Source: Actinomycetota bacterium
GTDB taxonomy: Bacteria; Actinomycetota; Geothermincolia; Fen-727; Anoxymicrobiaceae
DNA: 8,458 nucleotides
Assembly (NCBI GenBank): GCA_018894655.1
Contig: JAHIPE010000056.1
Coordinates: 1-8,458 of the forward strand
Direction: 5' to 3'
This document shows positions 1 to 6,205 of the stretch, piece after piece. The notes beneath the pieces are model-generated. The model was not told where the DNA came from and ran no database searches. It saw nothing but the letters and a program-made list of their open reading frames with translations. The translations under genes were made by a program, and so were the position numbers. Each line of letters starts with the position of its first letter. Positions within the stretch are counted from its first letter, which is position 1.

Positions 1-1
1 C

Positions 2-1147
2 ATCGGCGGGTGGCTCGCTGACATCGTGCCGGCGAAGAAGCTGGATAAGCTGATAGACAAGGTGGACAGGACATACCTGGAGTTCGGCGCGCCGGAGGAG
101 ATCTTCGGCGACAACGAGGAGAAGGTGCTCCAGATAGCACGGAGGGCCGTGAAGTCGGACCTGGCACTCCTGCCCTCCAGGGTCCGCCACATGGGGACCG
201 AGGTATGCCGGGACGTCATCGGTGCCATACACGAGGAGATAGACGGCAAGGCGGACATACTCATGAACGCGACGGTGGAGCGGATAAGGGTCAAGGACGG
301 CGTGGTGAAAGGCGTCGACTGCGGCGACGGGTCCTCCTTCAACTGCACCTACCTGGCCCTCGCCCCGGGCCGGAGCGGGGCGGACTGGTTCAGAGGCGTG
401 GCGCGGGAACTGGACCTCCACGTGGAGAGCAACATGGTGGATATAGGTGTGAGGGTCGAGGTCCCGGCGGTGGTGATGGAGCCGCTGACCGACGAGCTCT
501 ACGAGCCGAAGCTGGTCTACTACTCCAGGACCTCCGAGGACCGGGTGAGGACGTTCTGCATGAACCCGGCCGGTGAGGTGACCAGGGAGTATTACGAGGA
601 GGTCCTCACCGTGAACGGCCACTCTTACGCCGAGAAGAAGACGGAGAACACAAACTTCGCGCTCCTGGTCGACAAGAGGTTCACCGAGCCGTTCCGGGAG
701 CCTATCGCCTACGGCAAGTACATCGCCTGGCTGGCCAACCTGCTGGGGGACGGCATACTTGTCCAGCGCCTTGGCGACCTCCTTGCCGGCCGCCGCTCCA
801 ACCCGAAACGTATCGCCCGGAGCACCGTGGTCCCGACGCTGCTGGACGCCACACCGGGTGACCTGAGCCTGGTACTGCCGTTCAGGTTCCTCTCGGACAT
901 ACTGGAGATGTTGAGCGCGCTGGACACGCTGGTGCCGGGGGTCTACTCCCGGAACACGCTTCTGTACGGGGTCGAGGTGAAGTTCTACAGTTCCCGCCTG
1001 AAGGTGACCGGGGGGCTCGAGAGCGAGGTGCGCATGATGTTCGGCGCCGGGGACGGCGTGGGGATAACCAGGGGCCTGGTGCAGGCGTCGGCTTCCGGGG
1101 TCCTGGTCGCCGATAGCATCATAAGGCGGCGGGGCAGAGAAGCCTGA
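2..1147 (+). CDS. FAD-dependent dehydrogenase, COG2509 family (5' end missing)
   Basis: This is the C-terminal part of a large flavoprotein of the uncharacterised NAD(FAD)-utilizing dehydrogenase family (COG2509). The frame is already open at base 2 and reads IGGWLADIV before the GTG at 26, so that GTG is internal and the true start lies off the left edge. Family-like features visible are the early IGGWL segment, the LPSRVRHMGTE block, and a C-terminal GDGVGITRGLVQASASG motif about 30 residues from the end, which in this fold closes over the FAD. The N-terminal GxGxxG dinucleotide-binding motif must lie outside the window. The roughly 380 residues present compare with about 450-480 for the family as I remember it. 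The substrate is unknown, and nothing ties it to purine synthesis except its position 5' of purA. I am confident of the family and not of the function. Confidence 0.85.
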   Translation: MGGWLADIVPAKKLDKLIDKVDRTYLEFGAPEEIFGDNEEKVLQIARRAVKSDLALLPSRVRHMGTEVCRDVIGAIHEEIDGKADILMNATVERIRVKDGVVKGVDCGDGSSFNCTYLALAPGRSGADWFRGVARELDLHVESNMVDIGVRVEVPAVVMEPLTDELYEPKLVYYSRTSEDRVRTFCMNPAGEVTREYYEEVLTVNGHSYAEKKTENTNFALLVDKRFTEPFREPIAYGKYIAWLANLLGDGILVQRLGDLLAGRRSNPKRIARSTVVPTLLDATPGDLSLVLPFRFLSDILEMLSALDTLVPGVYSRNTLLYGVEVKFYSSRLKVTGGLESEVRMMFGAGDGVGITRGLVQASASGVLVADSIIRRRGREA

Positions 1148-1177
1148 GAGCGGTTGAAGTAGCGGACCGCTTATGCG

Positions 1178-1186
1178 TGTTATAGT
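1178..1186 (+). promoter_or_regulatory. Possible extended -10 promoter for purA
   Basis: The bases TGTTATAGT match an extended -10 element (TGn followed by TATAGT, five of six to TATAAT). No convincing -35 box lies 16-18 bases upstream, as is usual for extended -10 promoters. A transcript would start near 1193. That leaves a leader of about 36 bases before the GTG at 1229 but almost none before the GTG at 1196, which favours the later purA start. This is a motif match only. Confidence 0.35.
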
Positions 1187-1228
1187 AAGACAACCGTGCC
1201 GACAGGACTCTCAAACGGGTGGTGCCGG

Positions 1229-2572
1229 GTGCCCGGAACCGTGGTGTTAGGCGCCCAGTGGGGCGACGAGGGCAAAGGTAAGATAACAGACCTGATGGCG
1301 GACAGGATGGATTTCGTGGTCCGCTTCGCCGGGGGGAACAACGCCGGTCACACTATCGTCTGTGGTGATGACGAGTTCAAGCTGCACTTGATACCTTCCG
1401 GTATCCTGTATCCCCATATCACCCCCGTTATCGGCGACGGCCTGGTGGTGAACCCCCAGGTCCTGCTGGGGGAGATGGACGGCCTCGGCAGGAGGGGAAT
1501 CAGCAGCGACAACCTGAAGATCAGCTGCAACGCACACCTGGTGATGCCCTATCACATGGCATTCGACCACCTGGGCGAGATCAGCCTGGGGAGCGCCAAG
1601 CTGGGGACCACCCATCGCGGGATCGGCCCGGCCTACGCTGACAAGGCCGACCGGTTGGGGCTTCGCATGCAGGACCTCTTCGACGAGAAGATATTCAGGA
1701 CCAAGGTCGAGAGCGCCCTGGGGAGGAAGAACCCGATACTCACCAAGGCGTTCGGGCAGGAGCCGTTCGACACAGACGAGATAACCGATGAGTACATGGT
1801 GTACGCCGAGAGGCTAGAGCCCCACATCGATGACACGTCTCTGCTCATCCACGACGCGCTTCACGAGGGGAAGAAGGTTCTGTTCGAGGGCGCACAGGGG
1901 ATTCTGCTGGACATCGATCACGGGACCTACCCTTTCGTGACCTCCTCGTCGCCGACGATCGGGGGGGTGTTCACCGGGACCGGCATCGGGCCGGGGAGAA
2001 TCGAGCGGATCGTCGGGGTGGCCAAAGCGTACGTGACCAGGGTCGGGTACGGGCCGTTTCCCACCGAGCAGGACAACCGCGATGGGGAGATCATGGGGGA
2101 GAAGGGTGTCGAGTTCGGCACCACCACCGGCAGAAAGCGGAGGTGCGGCTGGCTGGATGCCGTCCTTCTCCGGTATGCGGTGCGGATCAACGGCCTTACC
2201 GGGCTGGCCCTGACCAAGCTCGACGTCCTGTCGGTGTTCGAGAAGCTGAAGGTCTGCGTCGGGTACTCGTACCAGGGGCGGATATACCACGATTTCCCAC
2301 CGCACCAGACCATCTTCCACAAGTGCGAGCCGGAGTACCTTGAGCTTGACGGGTGGAACGTGGACATCTCCGGGGTTACCGAAAGGGAGAAGCTTCCCGC
2401 CGCGGCGCTCCGTTATATCGAGTTCGTCGAGCAGGTGGCCGGGATCCCGGTGGAGGTGGTGTCGGTCGGCCCCAAGAGGAGCCAGACCATATGGTCCCGG
2501 GCAGAGATGAAGCCTCAGAGCGTCGAGGAAGGGATGTACCTGTACCGCGAGGAGTTCGAGACGCCGACTTAG
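1229..2572 (+). CDS. purA: Adenylosuccinate synthetase (PurA)
   Basis: PurA makes adenylosuccinate from IMP and aspartate using GTP, the first step from IMP to AMP, in the cytoplasm. The N-terminus carries the GTP-binding loop GAQWGDEGKGK (residues 8-18), with catalytic Asp13 and, in GGNNAGHTI, His41. Further on are THRGIGPAY (128-136), the GAQGILLDIDHGTYPF block, TTTGRKRRCGWLD and the guanine-recognition LTKLD. I chose the GTG at 1229 because PurA proteins begin only a few residues before this loop, and with this start Asp13 and His41 take the E. coli numbering. The frame is also open from a GTG at 1196, which would add 11 residues. The protein is about 447 aa against a usual 425-430. The excess is mostly about 20 residues after the VSVGPKRSQTI segment where most homologues end. 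purD follows after 65 bases on the same strand. Confidence 0.97.
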   Translation: MPGTVVLGAQWGDEGKGKITDLMADRMDFVVRFAGGNNAGHTIVCGDDEFKLHLIPSGILYPHITPVIGDGLVVNPQVLLGEMDGLGRRGISSDNLKISCNAHLVMPYHMAFDHLGEISLGSAKLGTTHRGIGPAYADKADRLGLRMQDLFDEKIFRTKVESALGRKNPILTKAFGQEPFDTDEITDEYMVYAERLEPHIDDTSLLIHDALHEGKKVLFEGAQGILLDIDHGTYPFVTSSSPTIGGVFTGTGIGPGRIERIVGVAKAYVTRVGYGPFPTEQDNRDGEIMGEKGVEFGTTTGRKRRCGWLDAVLLRYAVRINGLTGLALTKLDVLSVFEKLKVCVGYSYQGRIYHDFPPHQTIFHKCEPEYLELDGWNVDISGVTEREKLPAAALRYIEFVEQVAGIPVEVVSVGPKRSQTIWSRAEMKPQSVEEGMYLYREEFETPT

Positions 2573-2574
2573 GG

Positions 2575-2597
2575 CGGGAAGTGGAAGCCGCTTCCCG
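2575..2597 (+). other. Small hairpin in the purA-purD gap
   Basis: CGGGAAG (2575-2581) is the exact inverted complement of CTTCCCG (2591-2597), giving a 7-bp stem and 9-base loop directly after the purA stop. No T-run follows, so it does not look like a simple intrinsic terminator. It could influence the relative stability of purA and purD mRNA, or be chance in GC-rich sequence. The rest of the 65-base gap holds only the purD ribosome binding site. Confidence 0.25.
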
Positions 2598-2637
2598 GCG
2601 GGAGGGCTCGAGCACGACAGTTTGGCGGGGGTAAGCA

Positions 2638-3915
2638 ATGAAAGTCATGATCGTTGGTGGCGGAGGCCGGGAGCACGCGCTGGGCTGGAAGATCGCCCGG
2701 AGCCCGCTGGTGGACGATATCATCTTCGTGCCCGGCAACGGTGGCACAGAAGAGATAGGCGAGTGTGTGAAGGCGGACACGGGGGACTCCGGCGCACTGG
2801 CCGACATCGCCTCGCGGCGGGGTGTCGACCTGACCGTGGTAGGTCCGGAGGCGCCGCTGGTGGCCGGGATCGTCGACGAGTTCAACAGCCGGGGGTTGAA
2901 GGTATTCGGGCCGTCAGCGGACGCCGCTCAGATCGAGGGGAGCAAGTACTTTGCCAAGGACCTGATGGAGAAGCACGGGATACCCACCGGGCGGGCCCGC
3001 CTTTTCACATCCTTCGAGGACGCCAGGGAGTACGTGGAGAGCACCCCGGCGCCGCTGGTGGTGAAGGCGGACGGACTGGCCGCCGGCAAGGGCGTGATAA
3101 TCGCGACGGATACCGATGCCGCGGTGAAGGCGCTCTCGGACTGCCTGGTCCAGCGGATGTTCGGGGATTCAGGGTCCCGGGTCCTGGTGGAGGAGTACCT
3201 GGAGGGGCCGGAGGTCTCGATACTGTCGCTCTCCGATGGGAGGGACGTCGCCCACATGGTGCCGTCCCAGGACCACAAGCGGGCTTATGACGGGGACGAG
3301 GGTCCCAACACCGGGGGGATGGGCGCCTACTCCCCTGTGCCCCTGCTTGACGCCGATACCGAGGCGGGCACCCAGAGGAACGTGATGAACGCGACGGTGG
3401 AAGCGATGGCCGAGGAGGGGATCCCCTACCGCGGTGTCCTGTACGGCGGCCTCATGCTGACCGGGGACGGCCTCAAGGTACTGGAGTTCAACGTCCGCTT
3501 CGGCGACCCGGAGGTCCAGGCCGTGCTTCCCCGGCTTGAAAGCGACCTGGTCCCCGGATTGCTGGCGACGATAGACGGGACCATCTCCGCCTACGAGATG
3601 GAGTGGTCGCCGGAGTACTGCGTTTGCGTGGTCCTGGCATCCGGAGGGTACCCCGGGAAGTATGAAACCGGCATCCCCATTACCGGGCTGAGGGCCGCCT
3701 CATCGGATTCCAACGTCGAGGTGTTCCACGCCGGGACCAGGCGGGAGGACGGCAAGGTGGTGACCGCGGGCGGCAGGGTCCTCAACGTGGTGGCGTTGGG
3801 GAAGGACTTCGGGAACGCCAGGGGCCTCGCCTACCAGGCGGCACGCATGATCGATTTCGAGGGAATGCACTACCGCACCGACATCGGGCACCGGGCCGCG
3901 CGGTCCGGGTCCTGA
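2638..3915 (+). CDS. purD: Phosphoribosylamine-glycine ligase (GAR synthetase, PurD)
   Basis: PurD joins glycine to 5-phosphoribosylamine using ATP to give GAR, step 2 of the purine pathway. The 425-aa length is normal for the monofunctional enzyme. The order of domains is complete: an N-terminal domain with VGGGGREHAL (about 6-15) and VVGPEAPLV (68-75); an ATP-grasp region starting at GPSADAAQIEGSK, with KADGLAAGKGV (143-153); the signature GDEGPNTGGMGAYSP (219-233); and the metal/ATP-binding LEFNVRFGDPE (282-292). The ATG at 2638 has a G-rich Shine-Dalgarno-like GGGGG about 6 bases upstream and begins exactly at the conserved first strand. Its stop codon lies inside a 21-base sequence (3913-3933) that recurs at 4102-4122 within the downstream repeat array. 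PurF, which supplies its substrate, is not in the window. Confidence 0.97.
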   Translation: MKVMIVGGGGREHALGWKIARSPLVDDIIFVPGNGGTEEIGECVKADTGDSGALADIASRRGVDLTVVGPEAPLVAGIVDEFNSRGLKVFGPSADAAQIEGSKYFAKDLMEKHGIPTGRARLFTSFEDAREYVESTPAPLVVKADGLAAGKGVIIATDTDAAVKALSDCLVQRMFGDSGSRVLVEEYLEGPEVSILSLSDGRDVAHMVPSQDHKRAYDGDEGPNTGGMGAYSPVPLLDADTEAGTQRNVMNATVEAMAEEGIPYRGVLYGGLMLTGDGLKVLEFNVRFGDPEVQAVLPRLESDLVPGLLATIDGTISAYEMEWSPEYCVCVVLASGGYPGKYETGIPITGLRAASSDSNVEVFHAGTRREDGKVVTAGGRVLNVVALGKDFGNARGLAYQAARMIDFEGMHYRTDIGHRAARSGS

Positions 3916-3933
3916 TGGCGGGTTCGGGGCATG
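3913..3933 (+). repeat. 21-base repeat overlapping the purD stop codon
   Basis: Bases 3913-3933, beginning with the purD TGA and continuing TGGCGGGTTCGGGGCATG, are identical to 4102-4122. They are also identical to 4266-4285 except that the last base differs at 4286 (T for G). The purD 3' boundary is therefore part of the amplified sequence, or was the source of the 18-base spacer found inside the array. Confidence 0.85.
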
Positions 3934-3941
3934 CCTGTTCT

Positions 3942-4017
3942 ATACCGCTTGAGGGCGGTCTCTTAGGCCGCCCAGGCCGGACTGGCCGCGCCTGGAGAGA
4001 CGCGGCTCAAGAGGTAT
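3942..4017 (+). other. Imperfect palindrome with 12-base inverted ends (first array unit)
   Basis: ATACCGCTTGAG (3942-3953) is the inverted complement of CTCAAGAGGTAT (4006-4017) with one mismatch. Nested inside are two further stems. CCAGGCCGG (3972-3980) pairs with CCGCGCCTGG (3986-3995) around the loop ACTGG, with one bulged C. CTCTTAGGCCGC (3960-3971) pairs with GCGGCTCAAGAG (4002-4013) with one A-C mismatch and one G-U pair. The outermost arm competes with the second stem for 4006-4013, so two alternative folds are possible. Only the first unit has the complete left arm. No T-run follows. It could be a miniature palindromic element, a processing or stabilising hairpin for the purD transcript, or an attenuator-like structure. 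The function is not shown by sequence. Confidence 0.55.
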
Positions 4018-4028
4018 GGGAAGCTTGA
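3959..4028 (+). repeat. 70-bp unit, copy 1
   Basis: Preceded by GCTTGAGGGCGG, which it shares with copy 2, so the copy 1 to copy 2 match is 82 bases long (3947-4028 against 4023-4104). Followed by the spacer GGGCGG. Confidence 0.95.
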
Positions 4029-4034
4029 GGGCGG

Positions 4035-4104
4035 TCTCTTAGGCCGCCCAGGCCGGACTGGCCGCGCCTGGAGAGACGCGGCTCAAGAGGTATGGGAAGC
4101 TTGA
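4035..4104 (+). repeat. 70-bp unit, copy 2
   Basis: Identical to copy 1. Its left flank CTTGAG (4024-4029) can also pair with the CTCAAG inside the unit. It is followed by the 18-base spacer TGGCGGGTTCGGGGCATG. Confidence 0.95.
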
Positions 4105-4122
4105 TGGCGGGTTCGGGGCATG

Positions 4123-4192
4123 TCTCTTAGGCCGCCCAGGCCGGACTGGCCGCGCCTGGAGAGACGCGGCTCAAGAGGTATGGGAAGCTTGA
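4123..4192 (+). repeat. 70-bp unit, copy 3
   Basis: Identical to the others, but entered from the 18-base spacer and not from a GGCGG flank. Followed by the spacer TGGCGG. Confidence 0.95.
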
Positions 4193-4198
4193 TGGCGG

Positions 4199-4268
4199 TC
4201 TCTTAGGCCGCCCAGGCCGGACTGGCCGCGCCTGGAGAGACGCGGCTCAAGAGGTATGGGAAGCTTGA
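4199..4268 (+). repeat. 70-bp unit, copy 4
   Basis: Identical to the others. It is followed by the spacer motif again, with its last base changed, and 12 bases further on by the start of the purE promoter region. Confidence 0.95.
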
Positions 4269-4297
4269 TGGCGGGTTCGGGGCATTGACGCCGGCGG

Positions 4298-4326
4298 GTG
4301 ACTATTAATCGGGCCGGGGTTACAAT
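4298..4326 (+). promoter_or_regulatory. Sigma-70-like promoter for the purE operon
   Basis: GTGACT (4298-4303, four of six to TTGACA, with the TGAC core intact) and TACAAT (4321-4326, five of six to TATAAT) are separated by exactly 17 bases. The site lies in a locally AT-richer patch just after the array. The predicted transcription start is near 4333, giving a leader of about 30 bases to purE, too short for a riboswitch. It implies that purE-purB-purS-purQ and the PHP gene can be transcribed independently of purA-purD. Confidence 0.55.
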
Positions 4327-4363
4327 CGGCGGGTAAAACGTTATTGCTAAGGGATGGTGAGTG

Positions 4364-4822
4364 ATGGGTGACATTAAGGTCCTGGTAATCACCGGGAGCA
4401 AGAGCGACCTGCCCAAGATGGCCAAGTGCGAGCAGATGCTCGAGCGGCTGGGTATACCGTCGGTCACGGTGGTGGCCTCCGCGCACCGCAGCCCCGAGAA
4501 GGTCATCGCCGCGGTGAGGGACGCGGAGGAAAGGGGGGCCGAGGTGGTGATAGCGGGCGCCGGCATGAGCGCGCACCTGCCAGGGGTCGTCGCGGCTTAC
4601 ACCGACCTGCCGGTTATCGGGGTTCCGATCGACTCGGGGGTGCCCGGCGGGATCGACGCCCTTCTATCCATTGTCCAGATGCCCACGGGGATACCGGTTG
4701 CCACGGTGGCGATAGGGGGTGCCGGGAACGCGGCGGTCCTGGCGGCACGGATACTCTCACTCAAGTACCCCGATATAAAGGAGAGGCACGCGGAGTACAG
4801 GAGAAAGCTGGCGGAGGCGTAG
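4364..4822 (+). CDS. purE: 5-(carboxyamino)imidazole ribonucleotide mutase / AIR carboxylase (PurE)
   Basis: PurE forms CAIR, either from N5-CAIR (class I) or directly from AIR and CO2 (class II). The 152-aa protein shows the phosphate and substrate loop GSKSD (11-15), SAHRS (39-43) with the catalytic histidine at 41, GAGMSAHLPGVVAA (65-78) and SIVQMPTGIPVATVAIG (102-118). Next comes IGGAGNAAVLA, two residues shorter than the IGKAGAANAAL of E. coli PurE and similar in length to archaeal-type versions as I remember them. The SIVQMP signature favours the bacterial/archaeal class, but its partner PurK is not in the window, so the class is open. A GTG at 4361 directly precedes the ATG at 4364. 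I prefer the ATG, with AAGGGA (4349-4354) upstream, but the two differ by only one residue. purB follows after 41 bases. Confidence 0.96.
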   Translation: MGDIKVLVITGSKSDLPKMAKCEQMLERLGIPSVTVVASAHRSPEKVIAAVRDAEERGAEVVIAGAGMSAHLPGVVAAYTDLPVIGVPIDSGVPGGIDALLSIVQMPTGIPVATVAIGGAGNAAVLAARILSLKYPDIKERHAEYRRKLAEA

Positions 4823-4863
4823 TATTGAACGAAGGCACGCGACAGGGAAGACGGTGATACCCC

Positions 4864-6171
4864 ATGATTAACCGCTACAGCCTGCCCAGAATGAAGGAGA
4901 TCTGGAGCGAGGAGGCGAAGCTCCAGAACTGGTTGCAGATTGAGGTGCTCGCCTGCGAGGCGATGGTCGAACTGGGGTTGGTGCCCCAGAAGGCACTGGA
5001 GGCCGTCAAGCAGAAGGCGCGGTTCGACGTCGAGCGGGTCAAGGAGATCGAGCAGCGTACCCATCACGACGTGGTGGCGTTCCTGGAGAACCTGGCCGAG
5101 AACATAGGGGAGGGAGCCGGGTTCCTTCATTACGGCATGACATCCTCCGATATCCTGGACACCGGCCTCGCCCTCCAGATGCGCGACGCGGCGGAGATAC
5201 TGATAGAGGACACCAGCCGGCTGATGGGGGTGCTCAAGAACAAGGCGCTGGAGCATCGCGGTACGGTGATGATCGGCAGGACCCACGGCGTTCACGCGGA
5301 ACCCCTGACGTTCGGCGTTAAGCTGGCGGTGTGGGCGTTCGAGACGCGCCGCAACCTCGAGCGGCTGCAGAAGGCCCGGAACACGGTCAGCTGCGGGAAG
5401 ATCTCGGGGGTGGTCGGCACCTACGCCAACATTGACCCGTTCGTGGAGAAGTACGTCTGTGACCGGCTCGGGCTGAAGCCCGCGGAGGCCGCCACCCAGA
5501 TTCTCCAGAGGGACCGCCACGCGGAGTACATGGTCGCGGTGGCGATAGCGGCGTCGTCGCTCGAGAAGTTCGCCACCGAGATAAGAGGGCTCCAGAAAAC
5601 CGAAGTCCTGGAGGTGGAGGAGCCGTTCCGTCCGGGCCAGACCGGTTCTTCCGCGATGCCCCACAAGAGGAACCCGATAATCTGCGAGCGTGTATGCGGG
5701 CTGGCGCGCGTTATCCGGGGCAACGCCCAGGTGGCGCTGGAGAACGTGGCGTTATGGCACGAGCGCGACATAAGCCACTCCTCCGCCGAGCGGGTGATAA
5801 TACCGGACAGCACCATCCTGCTTGACTATATGGCCAACAAGTTCATCGAGGTCCTGGAGGGGATGGTGGTCTACCCCTGGAAGATGGAGAAAAACCTTGA
5901 ACTGACACAGGGCCTGATATTCTCGGAGAAAGTCCTTCTGTCCCTTGTGGGCAAAGGGGTCATGCGCCAGGAGGCGTATACGATGGTACAGAGGAACGCG
6001 ATGCGGGCGGTCCGCGGCGAGGTGGACTTTCGTCAGGGACTGCTGCACGACAAGGAGGTAGGGCAGTACCTCACGCCGGAGGAGATAGAGAACTGCTTCG
6101 ACATCAGAGAAGCGCTGCTGCGGACCGAGAGGATCTTCACCCGGCTGGAGGGGTTGAAGGTAAAGCCCTGA
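4864..6171 (+). CDS. purB: Adenylosuccinate lyase (PurB)
   Basis: PurB removes fumarate twice in purine synthesis: SAICAR to AICAR, and adenylosuccinate to AMP, the latter following PurA. It is an all-helical homotetramer of the fumarase/aspartase superfamily. The 435-aa protein has the expected length. The three active-site histidines fall at 68 (RTHHDV), 89 (LHYGMTSSD) and 141 (GRTHGVHAEP), matching B. subtilis-type numbering. The superfamily signature loop GSSAMPHKRNP (261-271) carries the catalytic serine and the lysine and asparagine of the substrate site. GKISGVVGTY and TQILQRDRHAEY are also typical. The ATG at 4864 has GGTGAT (4853-4858) five bases upstream as a Shine-Dalgarno sequence. 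It lies between purE and purS with short gaps, which fits one transcript. Confidence 0.97.
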   Translation: MINRYSLPRMKEIWSEEAKLQNWLQIEVLACEAMVELGLVPQKALEAVKQKARFDVERVKEIEQRTHHDVVAFLENLAENIGEGAGFLHYGMTSSDILDTGLALQMRDAAEILIEDTSRLMGVLKNKALEHRGTVMIGRTHGVHAEPLTFGVKLAVWAFETRRNLERLQKARNTVSCGKISGVVGTYANIDPFVEKYVCDRLGLKPAEAATQILQRDRHAEYMVAVAIAASSLEKFATEIRGLQKTEVLEVEEPFRPGQTGSSAMPHKRNPIICERVCGLARVIRGNAQVALENVALWHERDISHSSAERVIIPDSTILLDYMANKFIEVLEGMVVYPWKMEKNLELTQGLIFSEKVLLSLVGKGVMRQEAYTMVQRNAMRAVRGEVDFRQGLLHDKEVGQYLTPEEIENCFDIREALLRTERIFTRLEGLKVKP

Positions 6172-6205
6172 AACCAGGGTATCGAGATCGGAGGGAGGAG
6201 CCGAG

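Larger units (their letters stand above)
3959..4286 (+). repeat. Repeat array: four identical 70-bp units in a 164-bp tandem duplication
   Basis: Four perfect copies of a 70-bp unit, beginning TCTCTTAGGCCGCCC and ending GGGAAGCTTGA, start at 3959, 4035, 4123 and 4199. The spacers are 6, 18 and 6 bases, with a further 18-base tail. At a higher level 3959-4122 and 4123-4286 are the same 164-bp block twice, differing at only two bases (G4029 against T4193, G4122 against T4286). The periods of 76 and 88 are not multiples of three, and stops such as the TCTCTTAG junction interrupt most frames, so this is not a protein repeat. The array fills most of the 448-base gap between purD and purE (3916-4363). 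Absolute identity of the copies implies recent duplication or gene-conversion-like homogenisation. There are no variable spacers of CRISPR type and no transposase nearby. Confidence 0.95.

Noticed and set aside
26..28. GTG at 26 as the start of the FAD-dependent dehydrogenase
   Set aside because: The same frame is open back to base 2 and encodes conserved family sequence, and the FAD-binding N-terminus is missing, so the gene begins outside the window.
1814..2638. 274-codon open frame on the minus strand across purA
   Set aside because: It is a shadow of purA with a proline/arginine/leucine-rich composition typical of GC-rich antisense frames.
3931..3966. 11-codon frame (ATG at 3931 to TAG in the first repeat) as a leader peptide
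   Set aside because: It has no convincing ribosome binding site and no run of codons for one amino acid that would suit attenuation.
4120..4206. 28-codon frame through repeat copy 3
   Set aside because: It opens only because the 18-base spacer provides an ATG. It ends at the next repeat junction and has no homology I recognise. Chance is the simpler explanation.
4269..4285. tRNA-like T-loop (GGGTTCGGGGC) in the spacer motif
   Set aside because: The flanking bases do not form a T-stem, and no acceptor, D or anticodon arms can be assembled around it.
3959..4286. CRISPR array
   Set aside because: The repeats are 70 bp, the spacers are 6 or 18 bases and not unique, and there are no cas genes.
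4285..4308. TTGACG (4285-4290) with TATTAA (4303-4308) as the purE promoter
   Set aside because: The spacing is only 12 bases. The GTGACT/TACAAT pair with 17-bp spacing is a better fit.
4597..5664. 355-codon open frame on the minus strand across purE and purB
   Set aside because: It lies opposite two clearly functional genes. Long antisense frames are expected in high-GC coding DNA, and the translation resembles no family.
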